Assembly: GCF_001006805.1 (NCBI RefSeq)
Contig: NZ_LN811369.1
Coordinates: 33,731-90,036 of the forward strand
Source of the DNA: Microvirga massiliensis
GTDB taxonomy: Bacteria; Pseudomonadota; Alphaproteobacteria; Rhizobiales; Beijerinckiaceae
Direction of reading: 5' to 3'
DNA: 56,306 nt
The position numbers and the translations under genes were made by a program. Below are positions 36,065 to 45,512 of this stretch, in pieces. The notes under the pieces were generated by a model. The model saw only the letters and a program-made list of their open reading frames with translations. It did not search any database and was not told the DNA's origin. Each line of letters starts with the position of its first letter. The first letter of the stretch is position 1.

Positions 36065-37237
36065 ATGCGACTCGGATTGCGATTGCTCGCCCTCTCCGCG
36101 GCATCCGTACTAGTGAGTACAGCTCACGCCGCGCCCTTCATGATCGTCGGCAACGACGAGAAGGTCCTCTGGGACGACGAAGGAAAGGCCGTCCTCTCGG
36201 CTCCTGGTCGCGACAATGTCCTTATCGTGGACCTCGCAGAGCCCGAGGCGCCCAAGATCGTTGCCAATTTGCCGCTGAAGAACTCCGTCATCGGCCCACC
36301 TGTCAATCTCGCGATCACACCCGATGGAACGCTCGCGCTCGTGGCCGACTCTGTCGACGTGATCAAAGAGGGAGACGCCCTGAAGCAAGTGCCCGACGAC
36401 AAGATCCATGTGATCGATTTAAGGTCCGCTCCGCCGAAGCTCGTGACGTCGCTCACGGCCGGAAAGCAACCATCAGGCCTCGACATCGCCGCTAACGGCG
36501 ACTGGGCCATCGTTGCCAATCGCGGTGATGGCACGGTGAACCTCCTGTCCATCAAGGGCATGGATGTCTCAATCGCCGACACGGTTGCTCTCGGCTCTGC
36601 GGGCGATCAAGTCGCACATGTGGTGTTTACCCCTGACGCTCGCAAAGCCCTGGCCGTCAAGTTTGCGAGCCACAAGGTGTCCCTTATGGAGATCCGGGAC
36701 GGCAAGCTGAGCTATGAAAAGGTCGACCTTCCGACAGGCTTGTGGCCATACAACGTGGTGGTTGCCCCCTCGGGTCGGATCGCCCTGACGGCCGACAACG
36801 GCAATGCAGGTGCCTCTGACGGCAGCGTCGATACGGTGAGCGTCATCGATCTCGAAGCCAATCCCCCGCGGATTACGGACCGGGTCGTCGTCGGCGACGG
36901 GCCCGAGGGGCTCGGGATCAGCCCACAGGGTGGCGTGGCGGCCGCCGCTATCCTGCGCGGCGGCAATGCCTCCAAGACCGCATATTTCCGCCACAAGACC
37001 GGGACTGTCGCGGTCCTGAAGATCGACGGCCAGACCGTGACCCATATGAAGGATATCGAGGTCGGCGGATTGCCCGAGGCCGTGTGCTTCACTCCCGACG
37101 GACGGTATCTCTACGTCGGGAACTACCTCGACCAGGACTTCTCCATCCTCAAGGTCGATGGCACGGACGTGACGGATACAGGCAAGCGCTTCAAGGTTCC
37201 GGGCCATCCTGCCTCGGCTCGCATGAGCGTGCGTTAG
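36065..37237 (+). CDS. YncE-like periplasmic beta-propeller protein
   Basis: A 390-residue exported protein with a signal peptide (MRLGLRLLALSAASVLVSTA, cleavage after AHA) behind a GGAGG Shine-Dalgarno. The mature part has repeated beta-propeller blades, visible as recurring motifs such as LAITPDGTLALVAD, LDIAANGDWAIVANRGDGTV, VVFTPDARKALAVKF, VVVAPSGRIALTADNGN and VCFTPDGRYLYVGNYL, each with a D-G turn followed by V/A-N. This is the YVTN/YncE repeat pattern. Function is unknown; relatives bind DNA or partner proteins in the periplasm. It is a single gene, not obviously tied to the cys operon. Confidence 0.87.
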   Translation: MRLGLRLLALSAASVLVSTAHAAPFMIVGNDEKVLWDDEGKAVLSAPGRDNVLIVDLAEPEAPKIVANLPLKNSVIGPPVNLAITPDGTLALVADSVDVIKEGDALKQVPDDKIHVIDLRSAPPKLVTSLTAGKQPSGLDIAANGDWAIVANRGDGTVNLLSIKGMDVSIADTVALGSAGDQVAHVVFTPDARKALAVKFASHKVSLMEIRDGKLSYEKVDLPTGLWPYNVVVAPSGRIALTADNGNAGASDGSVDTVSVIDLEANPPRITDRVVVGDGPEGLGISPQGGVAAAAILRGGNASKTAYFRHKTGTVAVLKIDGQTVTHMKDIEVGGLPEAVCFTPDGRYLYVGNYLDQDFSILKVDGTDVTDTGKRFKVPGHPASARMSVR

Positions 37238-37853
37238 GTTTGCACTGCCGAAACTGGCCTCCTCACAACGGGTCACGACGAAGACCGTCGGTTTGGAAGG
37301 CCGAAATCCTCATTGCACCTTGGCGGCTGCACTGCATACCGGTACCCATCGTGTGCCGCCCCTCTCCTTTCGGATTTTTGGGACTACCTCAAAAGCCGTA
37401 GTGTACCGTTGCGTCCTCAACTAAAGTGTGTATTTTCTCCCCAATACGCCTGTCTCATTTAGAACAAAGTTCATTCTGACTCTGGCGGCCAAGAGAAACC
37501 AGTCTAGTTCTAATCAGTGATTTACCATTAGAGAGTTGGAGATACGCCCTCACCTGAGATGACGGCGTGCATGCCAAGAGGTTCGTTGTTCACGCTTGGA
37601 GATACGTTCTCGAGCTGAAACCCGTAGCACTCATCATGAGTCGCAGAGCTACACGACGGCCGCGATCGCGTATCCGAGCAGTAGCGGGAAACGGGCAGGC
37701 CGGCACCAAGGCGCCCGATTAGAGATAATGGAGCACAGTCGGCGGGTCCCAAACCGAGATGGTTTGAGCATGATCGGTTTCGAGTGTCTCCGTTGTCTTT
37801 CAGTATTGCCGCCCCGGCGGCGGTGGCTGATGTAGGTCCAAAGAGGCGCTGCA
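37238..37853. other. 616-base intergenic region before the exopolysaccharide locus
   Basis: No gene is recognised. The base composition drops to AT-rich around 37400-37540, suggesting a promoter zone or an island border. A degenerate 23-base direct repeat lies at 37536-37558 and 37596-37618 (both begin 'ttggagatacg' and end with 'ctga'), exactly 60 bases apart. The last bases before 37854 contain 'aggcgctgca', a weak Shine-Dalgarno for the export gene. Confidence 0.5.
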
Positions 37854-39203
37854 ATGGGAACTTCGGTCGTCCAATCACAGGATCAGAGGCGGGCACGAGG
37901 CGGGTTTGGGTTGCGTCAACTGCTCGCGACGTTGCTGCTCGCCTTGCTCCCCCTTGGCGCCGAAGCAGCCGAATATCGCCTCGCAGCCCAAGACAAGTTG
38001 CGGGTCAAGGTCGTCGAATGGCGGGCCGACAAGACCGAGTATTTCGATTGGGCCGTCCTCGGCGGCGAATATATTGTGAGCACCTCTGGCACCGTCTCGC
38101 TGCCGCTGATCGGGAGCCTGCCTGCGCAAGGCAGGACGACCGACGAGTTTGCCGCCCTCATTGCGGAAACCCTGCAGCAACGCTCGGGCGCCGTAAACCG
38201 GCCCGAGGCATCGGTCGAAATCGTCCAATACCGGCCGATTTACGTCGTCGGAGCCGTAGAGCGTCCTGGAGAATATCCCTACAGGCCAGGATTGACGGTC
38301 CTGCAGGCGGTCGGAATTGCAGGTGGCATTTATCGGCAGGTCGAACCGGGGCTCGTCCGTCTCGAGCGCGATCAGATTACTGCAACCGGAACCCACGAGA
38401 GCGCTCGCCTCGAGATCCGTCGGCTCCTGGCTCGCCGTGCCCGCCTCGCCGCGGAACTCTCGGAAGATCCCCAGATCGGCATACCAGACCAGTTGCGCAA
38501 CGATCCTGATATCGCACGGCTGATCGCCGACGAGGCCGCGATCATGAATGCGCGCATCGATGCCTTGCGGTCGAAGCTGACCGCAACCTCGGAGTTGAAA
38601 AATCTGTTCGCACGTGAGGTCGAATCACTCGAGCAGAAAATCGTCGCGCATAACCGGCAAATTGAACTTGCGCGACAGGAACTGAAGAATGTGAGCACCC
38701 TGGTCGGCAAAGGCCTCGCGGTCAGTTCACGTGAATTCGCGCTCGAGCGGACGGTTGTCGAGCTGGAGAACAAGATGCTCGACTACACGACGGCTGCGCT
38801 CCGGGCGAGGCAGGAGATCGGGAAGTCAGAGCGGGACGCGACCGACCTGAGAACAGAGCGCAAAGCCAGCATCGTAGCCGAAATACAGGAAACGGAAGCC
38901 GCGCTCGACCAAGCCAAGGCACGGATGGTCACGGCGCAAAAATTGATCGAGGAAGCCACGACCGTTGCACCGCGCCTGGTGCTCGATCGCTCTCTCCAGC
39001 TCACTCCGCGCCTCGCCTTCTGGATCGTGCGCCAGGGTACAGGAGATACGTCGAAGATCGCGGCTGATGAGAATGCTGCCGTCAACCCGGGTGACGTCGT
39101 GCATGTTGAAGCGGTGACCGGGGACAATCTTTCCGGCGGCAAGCTCGGCCTGACGACCGCGAGTGAAAGACCGACCGAGCGTTCGCAGTTGGGCGCCAAC
39201 TAA
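37854..39203 (+). CDS. ExoF-like polysaccharide export protein
   Basis: A 449-residue periplasmic or outer-membrane export component. A signal sequence (LLATLLLALLPLGAEA, about 23-38) precedes the polysaccharide-export domain (EYRLAAQDKLRVKVVEW, GTVSLPLIGSLPAQGRTTDE, RPEASVEIVQYRPIYVVGAV) and an SLBB-type segment (GEYPYRPGLTVLQAVGIAGG). A long coiled coil follows (about 230-370, many Glu/Arg/Leu), then a short domain with NPGDVVHVEAV. Domain order and lack of a lipobox Cys resemble ExoF of succinoglycan systems rather than Wza. It opens the exopolysaccharide locus and probably cooperates with the co-polymerase at 43230-45512. Confidence 0.85.
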   Translation: MGTSVVQSQDQRRARGGFGLRQLLATLLLALLPLGAEAAEYRLAAQDKLRVKVVEWRADKTEYFDWAVLGGEYIVSTSGTVSLPLIGSLPAQGRTTDEFAALIAETLQQRSGAVNRPEASVEIVQYRPIYVVGAVERPGEYPYRPGLTVLQAVGIAGGIYRQVEPGLVRLERDQITATGTHESARLEIRRLLARRARLAAELSEDPQIGIPDQLRNDPDIARLIADEAAIMNARIDALRSKLTATSELKNLFAREVESLEQKIVAHNRQIELARQELKNVSTLVGKGLAVSSREFALERTVVELENKMLDYTTAALRARQEIGKSERDATDLRTERKASIVAEIQETEAALDQAKARMVTAQKLIEEATTVAPRLVLDRSLQLTPRLAFWIVRQGTGDTSKIAADENAAVNPGDVVHVEAVTGDNLSGGKLGLTTASERPTERSQLGAN

Positions 39204-39400
39204 GGCTTCATGAAAATGCGGGTGAGGTGAGCAGCGATCCAATCTCAAATATGATTAGATGACGGACTAGGAGGATTTCGCCGGCATACTCGCGGCGGGA
39301 GGCATGGCTCGGAATGGAATTATACGATGCCACCTCATTTCACACGCAGATGCCTAATTGACTCAGGTGACGATCTCAGCAGCCACGAATGGAGATCCGA

Positions 39401-40372
39401 ATGAGGCTGATCTCAACGAAAGGCTTCCAGAAGCCAGCCACCGTCAGCCCTGGCGCAGTGCCGATGCTGCAATGGATCCGGATCGAAGATCTCGTTGTCG
39501 ATCCCTCCTACCAGCGTCCCATTGTCGGTCAGGGCCGTCGCAACGTTAATCGCATCGCGCAAGCCTTCGCGTGGTGCTGTTTCTCTCCAGTCGTCGTGTC
39601 TCCCGTAGAGGGGGGCAAGTTCGCGATCATCGATGGTCAGCACAGGACAACGGCCGCCGCGCTTGTCGGCATCGAAAGTGTCCCTTGCCAGGTCGTTATC
39701 GCAGCACGAGAGCAGCAGGCAATCGCGTTTAAGGCAATTAACGGCATCACGGCGCCGATTTCCGCCATGGCCCTCCATGCCGCCGCTCTGGTAGGACGCG
39801 AGCCTTGGGCCGTCGAAGTGGCAGATGTGTGCGCCAGGGCTGACGTGGAGCTTCTTCGCTACCCGCTACCGGTCGAGCGTCAAAACCCCGGGCAGACGAT
39901 GGCTGTTGGTGCCATTGCACGCTGCCTCAAGCGCTATGGGCAAGCGACCCTGATTACTGCATTGCAGTGCATCACCCAAACAGCGAACAATAAGCCTGGC
40001 GCTCTCACGGCGCGAATGATCCGCGCCCTTTGCGAGGTCCTCCACGGCAACCACCACTGGAGAGACAGTGGACTCACCCTTCTAGATGCATTTGACGCGA
40101 TTGACCTTACGGCCATCCAAAGTGAGTCGGCGAAGCTCAGCGGAACAATGCGTGTAAGCCAAGTAGAGAGCATCACAGAACTGATCCGAGCGGAACTAGC
40201 CCGGCTGCTGCCCCACCTGCAGCTCAAAGAGGTCGCCGAGCCAATGCTTCCGGATCTGGTCAATGCTAGCGCTGAGTTCATTGCGCATCGGTTGGCCGAG
40301 CCGGTAGCTGGTATAGGTTTGAAACATTCAACCACGGTCGACAGCGCGTCTAACCTCACCGGTAGAGGCTGA
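39401..40372 (+). CDS. ParB/Srx-like N-terminal domain protein
   Basis: A protein of about 323 residues. The N-terminal part has a ParB-type fold pattern: LQWIRIEDLVVDPSYQRPIV, then FSPVVVSPVEGGKFAIIDGQ followed by HRTTAAALVGI, corresponding to the ParB/sulfiredoxin box with GxHR-type residues. The rest is helical and not recognised. The start ATG at 39401 has GGAG six bases upstream; an ATG at 39389 is also in frame. ParB-like proteins of this kind usually occur in phages and mobile elements. Its place between an export gene and a polymerase gene in an exopolysaccharide locus is odd, and it may be a transferred cargo gene or an unrecognised regulator. Confidence 0.7.
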   Translation: MRLISTKGFQKPATVSPGAVPMLQWIRIEDLVVDPSYQRPIVGQGRRNVNRIAQAFAWCCFSPVVVSPVEGGKFAIIDGQHRTTAAALVGIESVPCQVVIAAREQQAIAFKAINGITAPISAMALHAAALVGREPWAVEVADVCARADVELLRYPLPVERQNPGQTMAVGAIARCLKRYGQATLITALQCITQTANNKPGALTARMIRALCEVLHGNHHWRDSGLTLLDAFDAIDLTAIQSESAKLSGTMRVSQVESITELIRAELARLLPHLQLKEVAEPMLPDLVNASAEFIAHRLAEPVAGIGLKHSTTVDSASNLTGRG

Positions 40373-40449
40373 AGCAGCGAACAGCCACTTCGCGAGAAGC
40401 GGCAGGAGACTTCAACGGTGCGCAAGCGCCATCCGCCGGAGTATTAGGC

Positions 40450-41784
40450 ATGGAAGCGGAGTCGGTCCCGACCTTTCCTCCATACGTTGTACTCGGCGTC
40501 TTCCTCACTCTGCTGCCCATTACCATTATCACGGCGCACCGCTTCAAGGACGGAGCAACACGGTTCCTGATCGCAGCCATTTGGCTGCGTTACCTGATGT
40601 CCGCATTCCATCAGTATACATTTCCGCCAGTGATTGGCGGGCTGTCGCTCAATGCCTTGGCGTCGGTCGCGTTTATTGCCGTTGGCTTCATGATCACTGA
40701 CTGGCGCTTTCTAGGACTGAAAGGTTTCGCGGGCATTTATCTCATGATCATAGTTTTGGTGACCAGTTCAATCATCAACGGCATCACCGGAGGGGCGATC
40801 GCCAATCTCGCAAAATGGGGCTATCTCGTCACCCTGACAGTTGCAGCATACCAAACTCTCCGACGACACGGATCGGTACCCCTGTTTCGGGCACTGCTCA
40901 CAGTCTTTTTAGCACCGCTTGTGCTGCAGGCACTCTCAGTACTGTTGGGCATGGGCAAAGGCAGTGAGGACGACGGATCCATTTGCTTCATCGGCGGCTA
41001 TAACCACGAAGGGGCGTTCTCTATTCTCACGCTCACCTTCCTCTATTGCGCATGTTTCCTTGAACCCGACAGGCCGAAATTGACACTCGCCTGCATACCA
41101 ATTGCGCTCGTCTCACTCTTTCTAGCAAACTACAGGACGTCGATTCTCGCAGCACTACCGGTGCTGGCAGCAGCCATGTTCTTCGGCATGATCAGACGTT
41201 CTTCTCCGCGTGACCGCCCTCTCGTTGTAATTGTAATCGGCCTTACCGGCCTCATGCTGTTCTTGGCCGCCGGAATCGCAGTGCAACAGCGATTCAATGA
41301 CCTCTTCGTGGTGCTGTCGAACAGTGGCAACCTCATCAAGCCACCTGAATACTACACGACGGCGGAGTCCGGTCTTCTTTCGGCTCGTGCACTCATCTGG
41401 AGCCGCTACATCACGGCTTACCTCAATGGTCGAATTACGAACCTCGCCTTTGGATTCGGCCCGGAGTCATGGGAAGGCGTCTTTCCTCGATACGCTCACA
41501 ATACCTTCGTATCAATACTCTATGAGGCGGGCGCTTTCGGTCTAGCAAGCATGGTACTGTTGTTCGCCTGGAACTTCAGACTTGCAGCGAGAGCAACTTT
41601 GGGCCGTCGGCCTCTAACTCTGGGTGCTCACGCCGGATTTCTCGTACTCAACTTGGCTACAATGGGGTTGTGGCAAATCGAGGGAAATGTCCTTCTGGCT
41701 CTCACGCTTGCATACACGCTCCATGTACAGGCGCCTAGACGAGTATGGGTCCCCCAAAGGCAGTGGAAAATGTCCACCGGCTGA
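40450..41784 (+). CDS. O-antigen ligase/polymerase-like membrane protein
   Basis: A 444-residue integral membrane protein with about ten to twelve hydrophobic segments and a larger loop around residues 285-330 containing FGFGPESWEGVFPRYAHNTF. The pattern of an Arg-rich turn (RTSILAALPVLAA) before the loop and the 'HNTFVSILYEAG' motif after it are typical of Wzy/WaaL-type proteins (O-antigen ligase domain). It probably polymerises or ligates exopolysaccharide units at the periplasmic face. Its codon usage looks more AT-rich than in the metabolic genes. It converges on the glycosyltransferase at 41858, 73 bases away. Confidence 0.8.
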   Translation: MEAESVPTFPPYVVLGVFLTLLPITIITAHRFKDGATRFLIAAIWLRYLMSAFHQYTFPPVIGGLSLNALASVAFIAVGFMITDWRFLGLKGFAGIYLMIIVLVTSSIINGITGGAIANLAKWGYLVTLTVAAYQTLRRHGSVPLFRALLTVFLAPLVLQALSVLLGMGKGSEDDGSICFIGGYNHEGAFSILTLTFLYCACFLEPDRPKLTLACIPIALVSLFLANYRTSILAALPVLAAAMFFGMIRRSSPRDRPLVVIVIGLTGLMLFLAAGIAVQQRFNDLFVVLSNSGNLIKPPEYYTTAESGLLSARALIWSRYITAYLNGRITNLAFGFGPESWEGVFPRYAHNTFVSILYEAGAFGLASMVLLFAWNFRLAARATLGRRPLTLGAHAGFLVLNLATMGLWQIEGNVLLALTLAYTLHVQAPRRVWVPQRQWKMSTG

Positions 41785-41857
41785 AGTGAATGGAGAAAGC
41801 ATCTCGCTCTGGCCTGAGACGAGGCGCAGATCTCTCAAATGGAGTTCTCCTCGGAAG

Positions 41858-43066
41858 TTAAGCAGTTCCTCTCTCGCCAGTCTCAAGACGGTGATAGATC
41901 TCCATAATCCGGCGGGCATGCAAACTCGCCGACACATCTATTTTGACCTTATCTCGCTCCTGGCTACTCAGGATCACGGCTTCGGGTTTGCGGAGGATGC
42001 TGAGCGCGAGCAATGCGAACTCATCCGCACTTGCTCCCACAGGCGCCAAGCCGCCCCCACCCCAGCGAGCCCAGATTTCCCGGTGGCCTGCATCATCTGT
42101 GGCGAGATACGGCGTTCCGAGAGCTGCCGCCTCCACCAGCGTGCGCCCGAATGGCTCGTCCAGCGCGGTCGCTAGAAGAAGATCGATTGCGGCGATGTTT
42201 TGTTCGCCCGGCAGACGAAAACCCGCCCACGTGACACGATCCGCAATTCGAAGATCTCTGGCAAAGCTCAGTAGATCGTCCGCAGTTTCCTCTCCATTGC
42301 GTCCGAACATCACAAAGTAGCAGTCTGGCCGCGATGACGCCAACCGCGCACAAACCTCTAAGAAAAAACGTGGCCGCTTTCTGGACCAGAAGTTCCCCAC
42401 GAAACCGACAAGAACTCCTTCCTCGGGGCAACCAAAACTGGTCGCGCGGCGACGTGCATCACAACGAAGCAGGTCATTGCCGGTCACACGGATTGGATTG
42501 ACTACACGCGTCCTCCTCGACGAGGGTACGAATGCAACATTGTGCTCACAACTTTGCGAGATGCACACGACCTGGTGCGCAAGGCTCACGAATAGCCTTT
42601 TCGGCAGAGTCATCCGGCTGAGGGATCGGTGATGATATACGACTGGCCTGCCGGCAAGGCGTGCCACAGGCCCCCAAGACTGTACTGACCAGAGATCGTT
42701 GAAATGAATAACGCTGTCAGTGGCAAGTTCCTTCATAATCCGCCATCGCTTGACGAATTGGGCAACGTCGTAGGCTGGGTGGTAACGTCGTGGCGCAGGC
42801 GCCTCGCCGGTGGGGACTACTTGGAAACCGCTCCTGGTGGCCTGCTCCGCAATTACGGTGTTGGTGGAACAAAGAACACTGCATTGAACCCCATACTCGT
42901 CCTGCAATACCTGGCCGAGCGTGAAGGCCGAGATGTGACTGCCACCAATCTCGCTCCCGATAAATGGAAAAACGACGGATCTTATAACCTTTGATCGCGA
43001 GTATCCGAATGGGGCGAGGATTGACGTCAAGACTGCGATCTCTTTGCTACTGCGGTTTACAAGCAT
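41858..43066 (-). CDS. family 4-type glycosyltransferase (copy A)
   Basis: GT-B fold glycosyltransferase, about 402 residues. The nucleotide-sugar domain shows VLVGFVGNFWSRKRPRFFLE, YFVMFGRNGEE, and the E-x7-E block DEPFGRTLVEAAALGTPYLA. The N-terminal acceptor domain has IGGSHISAFTLGQVL. It is clearly paralogous to the protein at 51388-52527, sharing blocks such as GGSHIS, VVYHHR and ATDDAGHREI. The start is uncertain: ATG at 43066 has a weak Shine-Dalgarno and adds about 30 unconserved residues; a TTG at 43030 would be shorter. It probably adds one sugar to the repeat unit. Confidence 0.88.
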   Translation of the reverse strand: MLVNRSSKEIAVLTSILAPFGYSRSKVIRSVVFPFIGSEIGGSHISAFTLGQVLQDEYGVQCSVLCSTNTVIAEQATRSGFQVVPTGEAPAPRRYHPAYDVAQFVKRWRIMKELATDSVIHFNDLWSVQSWGPVARLAGRPVVYHHRSLSRMTLPKRLFVSLAHQVVCISQSCEHNVAFVPSSRRTRVVNPIRVTGNDLLRCDARRRATSFGCPEEGVLVGFVGNFWSRKRPRFFLEVCARLASSRPDCYFVMFGRNGEETADDLLSFARDLRIADRVTWAGFRLPGEQNIAAIDLLLATALDEPFGRTLVEAAALGTPYLATDDAGHREIWARWGGGGLAPVGASADEFALLALSILRKPEAVILSSQERDKVKIDVSASLHARRIMEIYHRLETGERGTA

Positions 43067-43229
43067 CGAGGCTGCTCGTGAGGGTGATGGAATTCTTTCT
43101 CTACGCCTGCAGATGGCCGGAATGTCTCACGAGGTAATTCGTATTTACAGCCCATCTGGCCTGCAGTGGCGGTCCACGAATAGTAAATACACCCGGCGTT
43201 CTAGATCGAGTGTCGCGCAGTCAATCCAT

Positions 43230-45512
43230 TTAGCTTACGGTAGGATGATCTTGGTACAGCCGGAGCAGCTTCATATCCACACGATTTAGAACCACGCCGA
43301 TGCATTGCGGCGCAGATACCTCGCCAACGGTAAGCATTTCCTTGACGAGGGTCATGGGTGTATGTCCCCAATCGATGACAAGAAGCAGACAGTCGATCTT
43401 CCTGGCCATCACCCATGCCTCGCTTTCCGTTCCAAGCGGTGGTAGGTCCACGATAATCCATTCGAAGCACTCAGATGTCTCACGGAGGACCTCCTCAAAG
43501 TGATCACTCATGATGGAACGGCTCGTATTGGGTGCATCCGAGCAGGAGGTGGCCGGAATCATCATCAGGTCGGAGTCACTGACGCGGTGGAGGGCTGTGC
43601 GCCAAGGTTGACCATTCGTGAGGACTTCCAAGAGACCGCCAGCAGCATCAGGGGCGAAAGCCTTCGTTAGTGTGGGATTTCTGATGTCTGCGTCTATGAG
43701 GAGAGTGTGGCCTCCCTCTTGAGTAAAAACTTCAGCGAGACTTGCCGCAAGAACCGTCCTGCCCTCGTGGCGTGCCGCGGACATCACCCCAATCACCCTC
43801 GCGTTACGGCCGGAACAAGTATGAGCCGAGGAGGTCGCAACGGACCGAAGGGCTGCCGCAAACTCCGACTGCGGCGCACGAAGGACGTAGCTCATAGGCG
43901 AATGTGCGTCCATCCCCTGGTCTCTCGACGAGGCAGGTCGAGACAACCAGTGGCCAACGGTACTCCCGCGCGCTGGGCGTTTGATGATGGGAAGCATTCC
44001 CAGGCATTTGAGCCCGAGTTCCTCGCGGACTTGCGCAGCGGTCCGGAAAGAGACGTCGCGATACTCGCGTATGGCTCCATATGAGCCTCCAATGATCGCC
44101 CCAATCAGCGTCGATAAGAGGATAATAGGGACCGTCTTCGGGTGACTCGGTTGTAACGGAGGTACCGCCGGAGTGACGACGCGCGCCTCACTCATGGGAA
44201 ACGATTGCTGCTGAACAGTCTGCTGATAACGCTGTAGAAATGACTGATAGAGGGTCCTGTAGGTTTCCGCCTCTCGCTCCAGTTCCCGGAGTTGTACCTG
44301 CTTATTGTTTGCTTCGGCGGCAACACTGATCAGCCTATCAACATTCTGATCAAGTGATTCGAGGCGCGACTTTGCGATGTGGTATTCACCTTCGTAGTTC
44401 TCTGCGATGCGAGTGAGTTCCTCAACGAGCTGGCGTGTGATCTCTGCCTTCTCAGACCGGTATTGCACCGCCCTCTCATGATCCGGTCCGAATTGCGCAC
44501 TGATCTCGGCTTCGCGTCTGGATGCCGCTAAGTATCGTGTCTGAAGTTCACTGATTGCCGGATTCCCTGATGCTTCCGCGAGGAGCGCGTCAACCTCTTT
44601 ACTGCTTAGGACCGCGCGAATCCTCTCGAGCCGCGCGCCAGCCTTGGCAACGTCTCCGCGAGCCATACTAACCTGGGTACTCAACTCCGCGAGTTGGGAC
44701 TCAGAGACGAGTTGCCCACCCACAGCAATCAGCTGGTTCGCTGCTCGAAATTGCTGAACTGCGAGATCGGATTGTACCGACTGTTGCCGCAGTTCATCCA
44801 GCCTCGCCTGGAGCCACACGTTAGCTCGCCGGGTCACATCATACTTCGCGTCGAGTTGATCCGCGAGGTAGGCCTCGACGTAGGCATTCGCTATTCTGAC
44901 AGCCTGATCTGGATCGGTGGCCTCGACACTTACCGTGATGATATAGGTTTTTCCGAGTCGCGTGATTGTCGTTTTGCCGAGCAGACGATAGACGGCGGCC
45001 CATCGTCGCGCTTCCTGTTCCTGTGCAGGATCCCGTTCCAGCTTAGACTCGCCTAGCAAGTCGGCGAAGAAGCCGCGTAGGGCCCGATTGACTGACCCGT
45101 ATATCCACGTGAACAGCCAGCCCTCAGGAGCCCAGAAGCTCGAGTCGCTTACCAGATTCAACTGATCGACTACAGCGAGCGCAATCCTCTCGGACTTGAG
45201 GACCTCTACTTGGCTGTCGACAACGACCGGAGCATCGAGCCCAATATCTGTGACCGCAGAGACGTCCTGAACTGCTCGAACCTGACGACGGTCGATAATG
45301 ATGCTAGTGGTTGTGGTGTATAACGGAATCGATGTTGCGACATAAATAATTCCAACAATCAGCCCTATTACTGCCAAGCCCATGATCAACTTGGATTGAC
45401 GTCTGATGGCTCCAAAAATGTACCTCAAGTCGAAGTACTCGTTACTATCCCGCTCTCCCGCTGGGACAATCCTGGTGTCCTCAATGGGCTTGCGTGTCGG
45501 CATTTGGAGCAT
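43230..45512 (-). CDS. Wzc/ExoP-like polysaccharide co-polymerase with BY-kinase-like domain
   Basis: About 760 residues. The N-terminal Wzz domain starts with a membrane helix (LIMGLAVIGLIVGIIYVATS) and is followed by long coiled coils and a second helix (PIILLSTLIGAIIGGSYGAI) with the PAVPPLQPSHPK motif. The cytoplasmic part resembles a bacterial tyrosine kinase: Walker A' TLLIDADIRNPTL and Walker B WIIVDLPPL are present. However, the Walker A reads SAARHEGRTVLAASLAE, so the usual Lys is an Arg (codon at 43758-43760), and no C-terminal tyrosine cluster is seen. Kinase activity is therefore doubtful. ATG at 45512 has AGG upstream; others at 45524 and 45503 are possible. It probably controls chain length and export with the ExoF-like protein. 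Confidence 0.88.
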   Translation of the reverse strand: MLQMPTRKPIEDTRIVPAGERDSNEYFDLRYIFGAIRRQSKLIMGLAVIGLIVGIIYVATSIPLYTTTTSIIIDRRQVRAVQDVSAVTDIGLDAPVVVDSQVEVLKSERIALAVVDQLNLVSDSSFWAPEGWLFTWIYGSVNRALRGFFADLLGESKLERDPAQEQEARRWAAVYRLLGKTTITRLGKTYIITVSVEATDPDQAVRIANAYVEAYLADQLDAKYDVTRRANVWLQARLDELRQQSVQSDLAVQQFRAANQLIAVGGQLVSESQLAELSTQVSMARGDVAKAGARLERIRAVLSSKEVDALLAEASGNPAISELQTRYLAASRREAEISAQFGPDHERAVQYRSEKAEITRQLVEELTRIAENYEGEYHIAKSRLESLDQNVDRLISVAAEANNKQVQLRELEREAETYRTLYQSFLQRYQQTVQQQSFPMSEARVVTPAVPPLQPSHPKTVPIILLSTLIGAIIGGSYGAIREYRDVSFRTAAQVREELGLKCLGMLPIIKRPARGSTVGHWLSRPASSRDQGMDAHSPMSYVLRAPQSEFAAALRSVATSSAHTCSGRNARVIGVMSAARHEGRTVLAASLAEVFTQEGGHTLLIDADIRNPTLTKAFAPDAAGGLLEVLTNGQPWRTALHRVSDSDLMMIPATSCSDAPNTSRSIMSDHFEEVLRETSECFEWIIVDLPPLGTESEAWVMARKIDCLLLVIDWGHTPMTLVKEMLTVGEVSAPQCIGVVLNRVDMKLLRLYQDHPTVS

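Noticed and set aside
42704..42994. Plus-strand frame of 96 codons with a neutral-looking composition
   Set aside because: It lies opposite the conserved N-terminal domain of the glycosyltransferase and has no Shine-Dalgarno or similarity.
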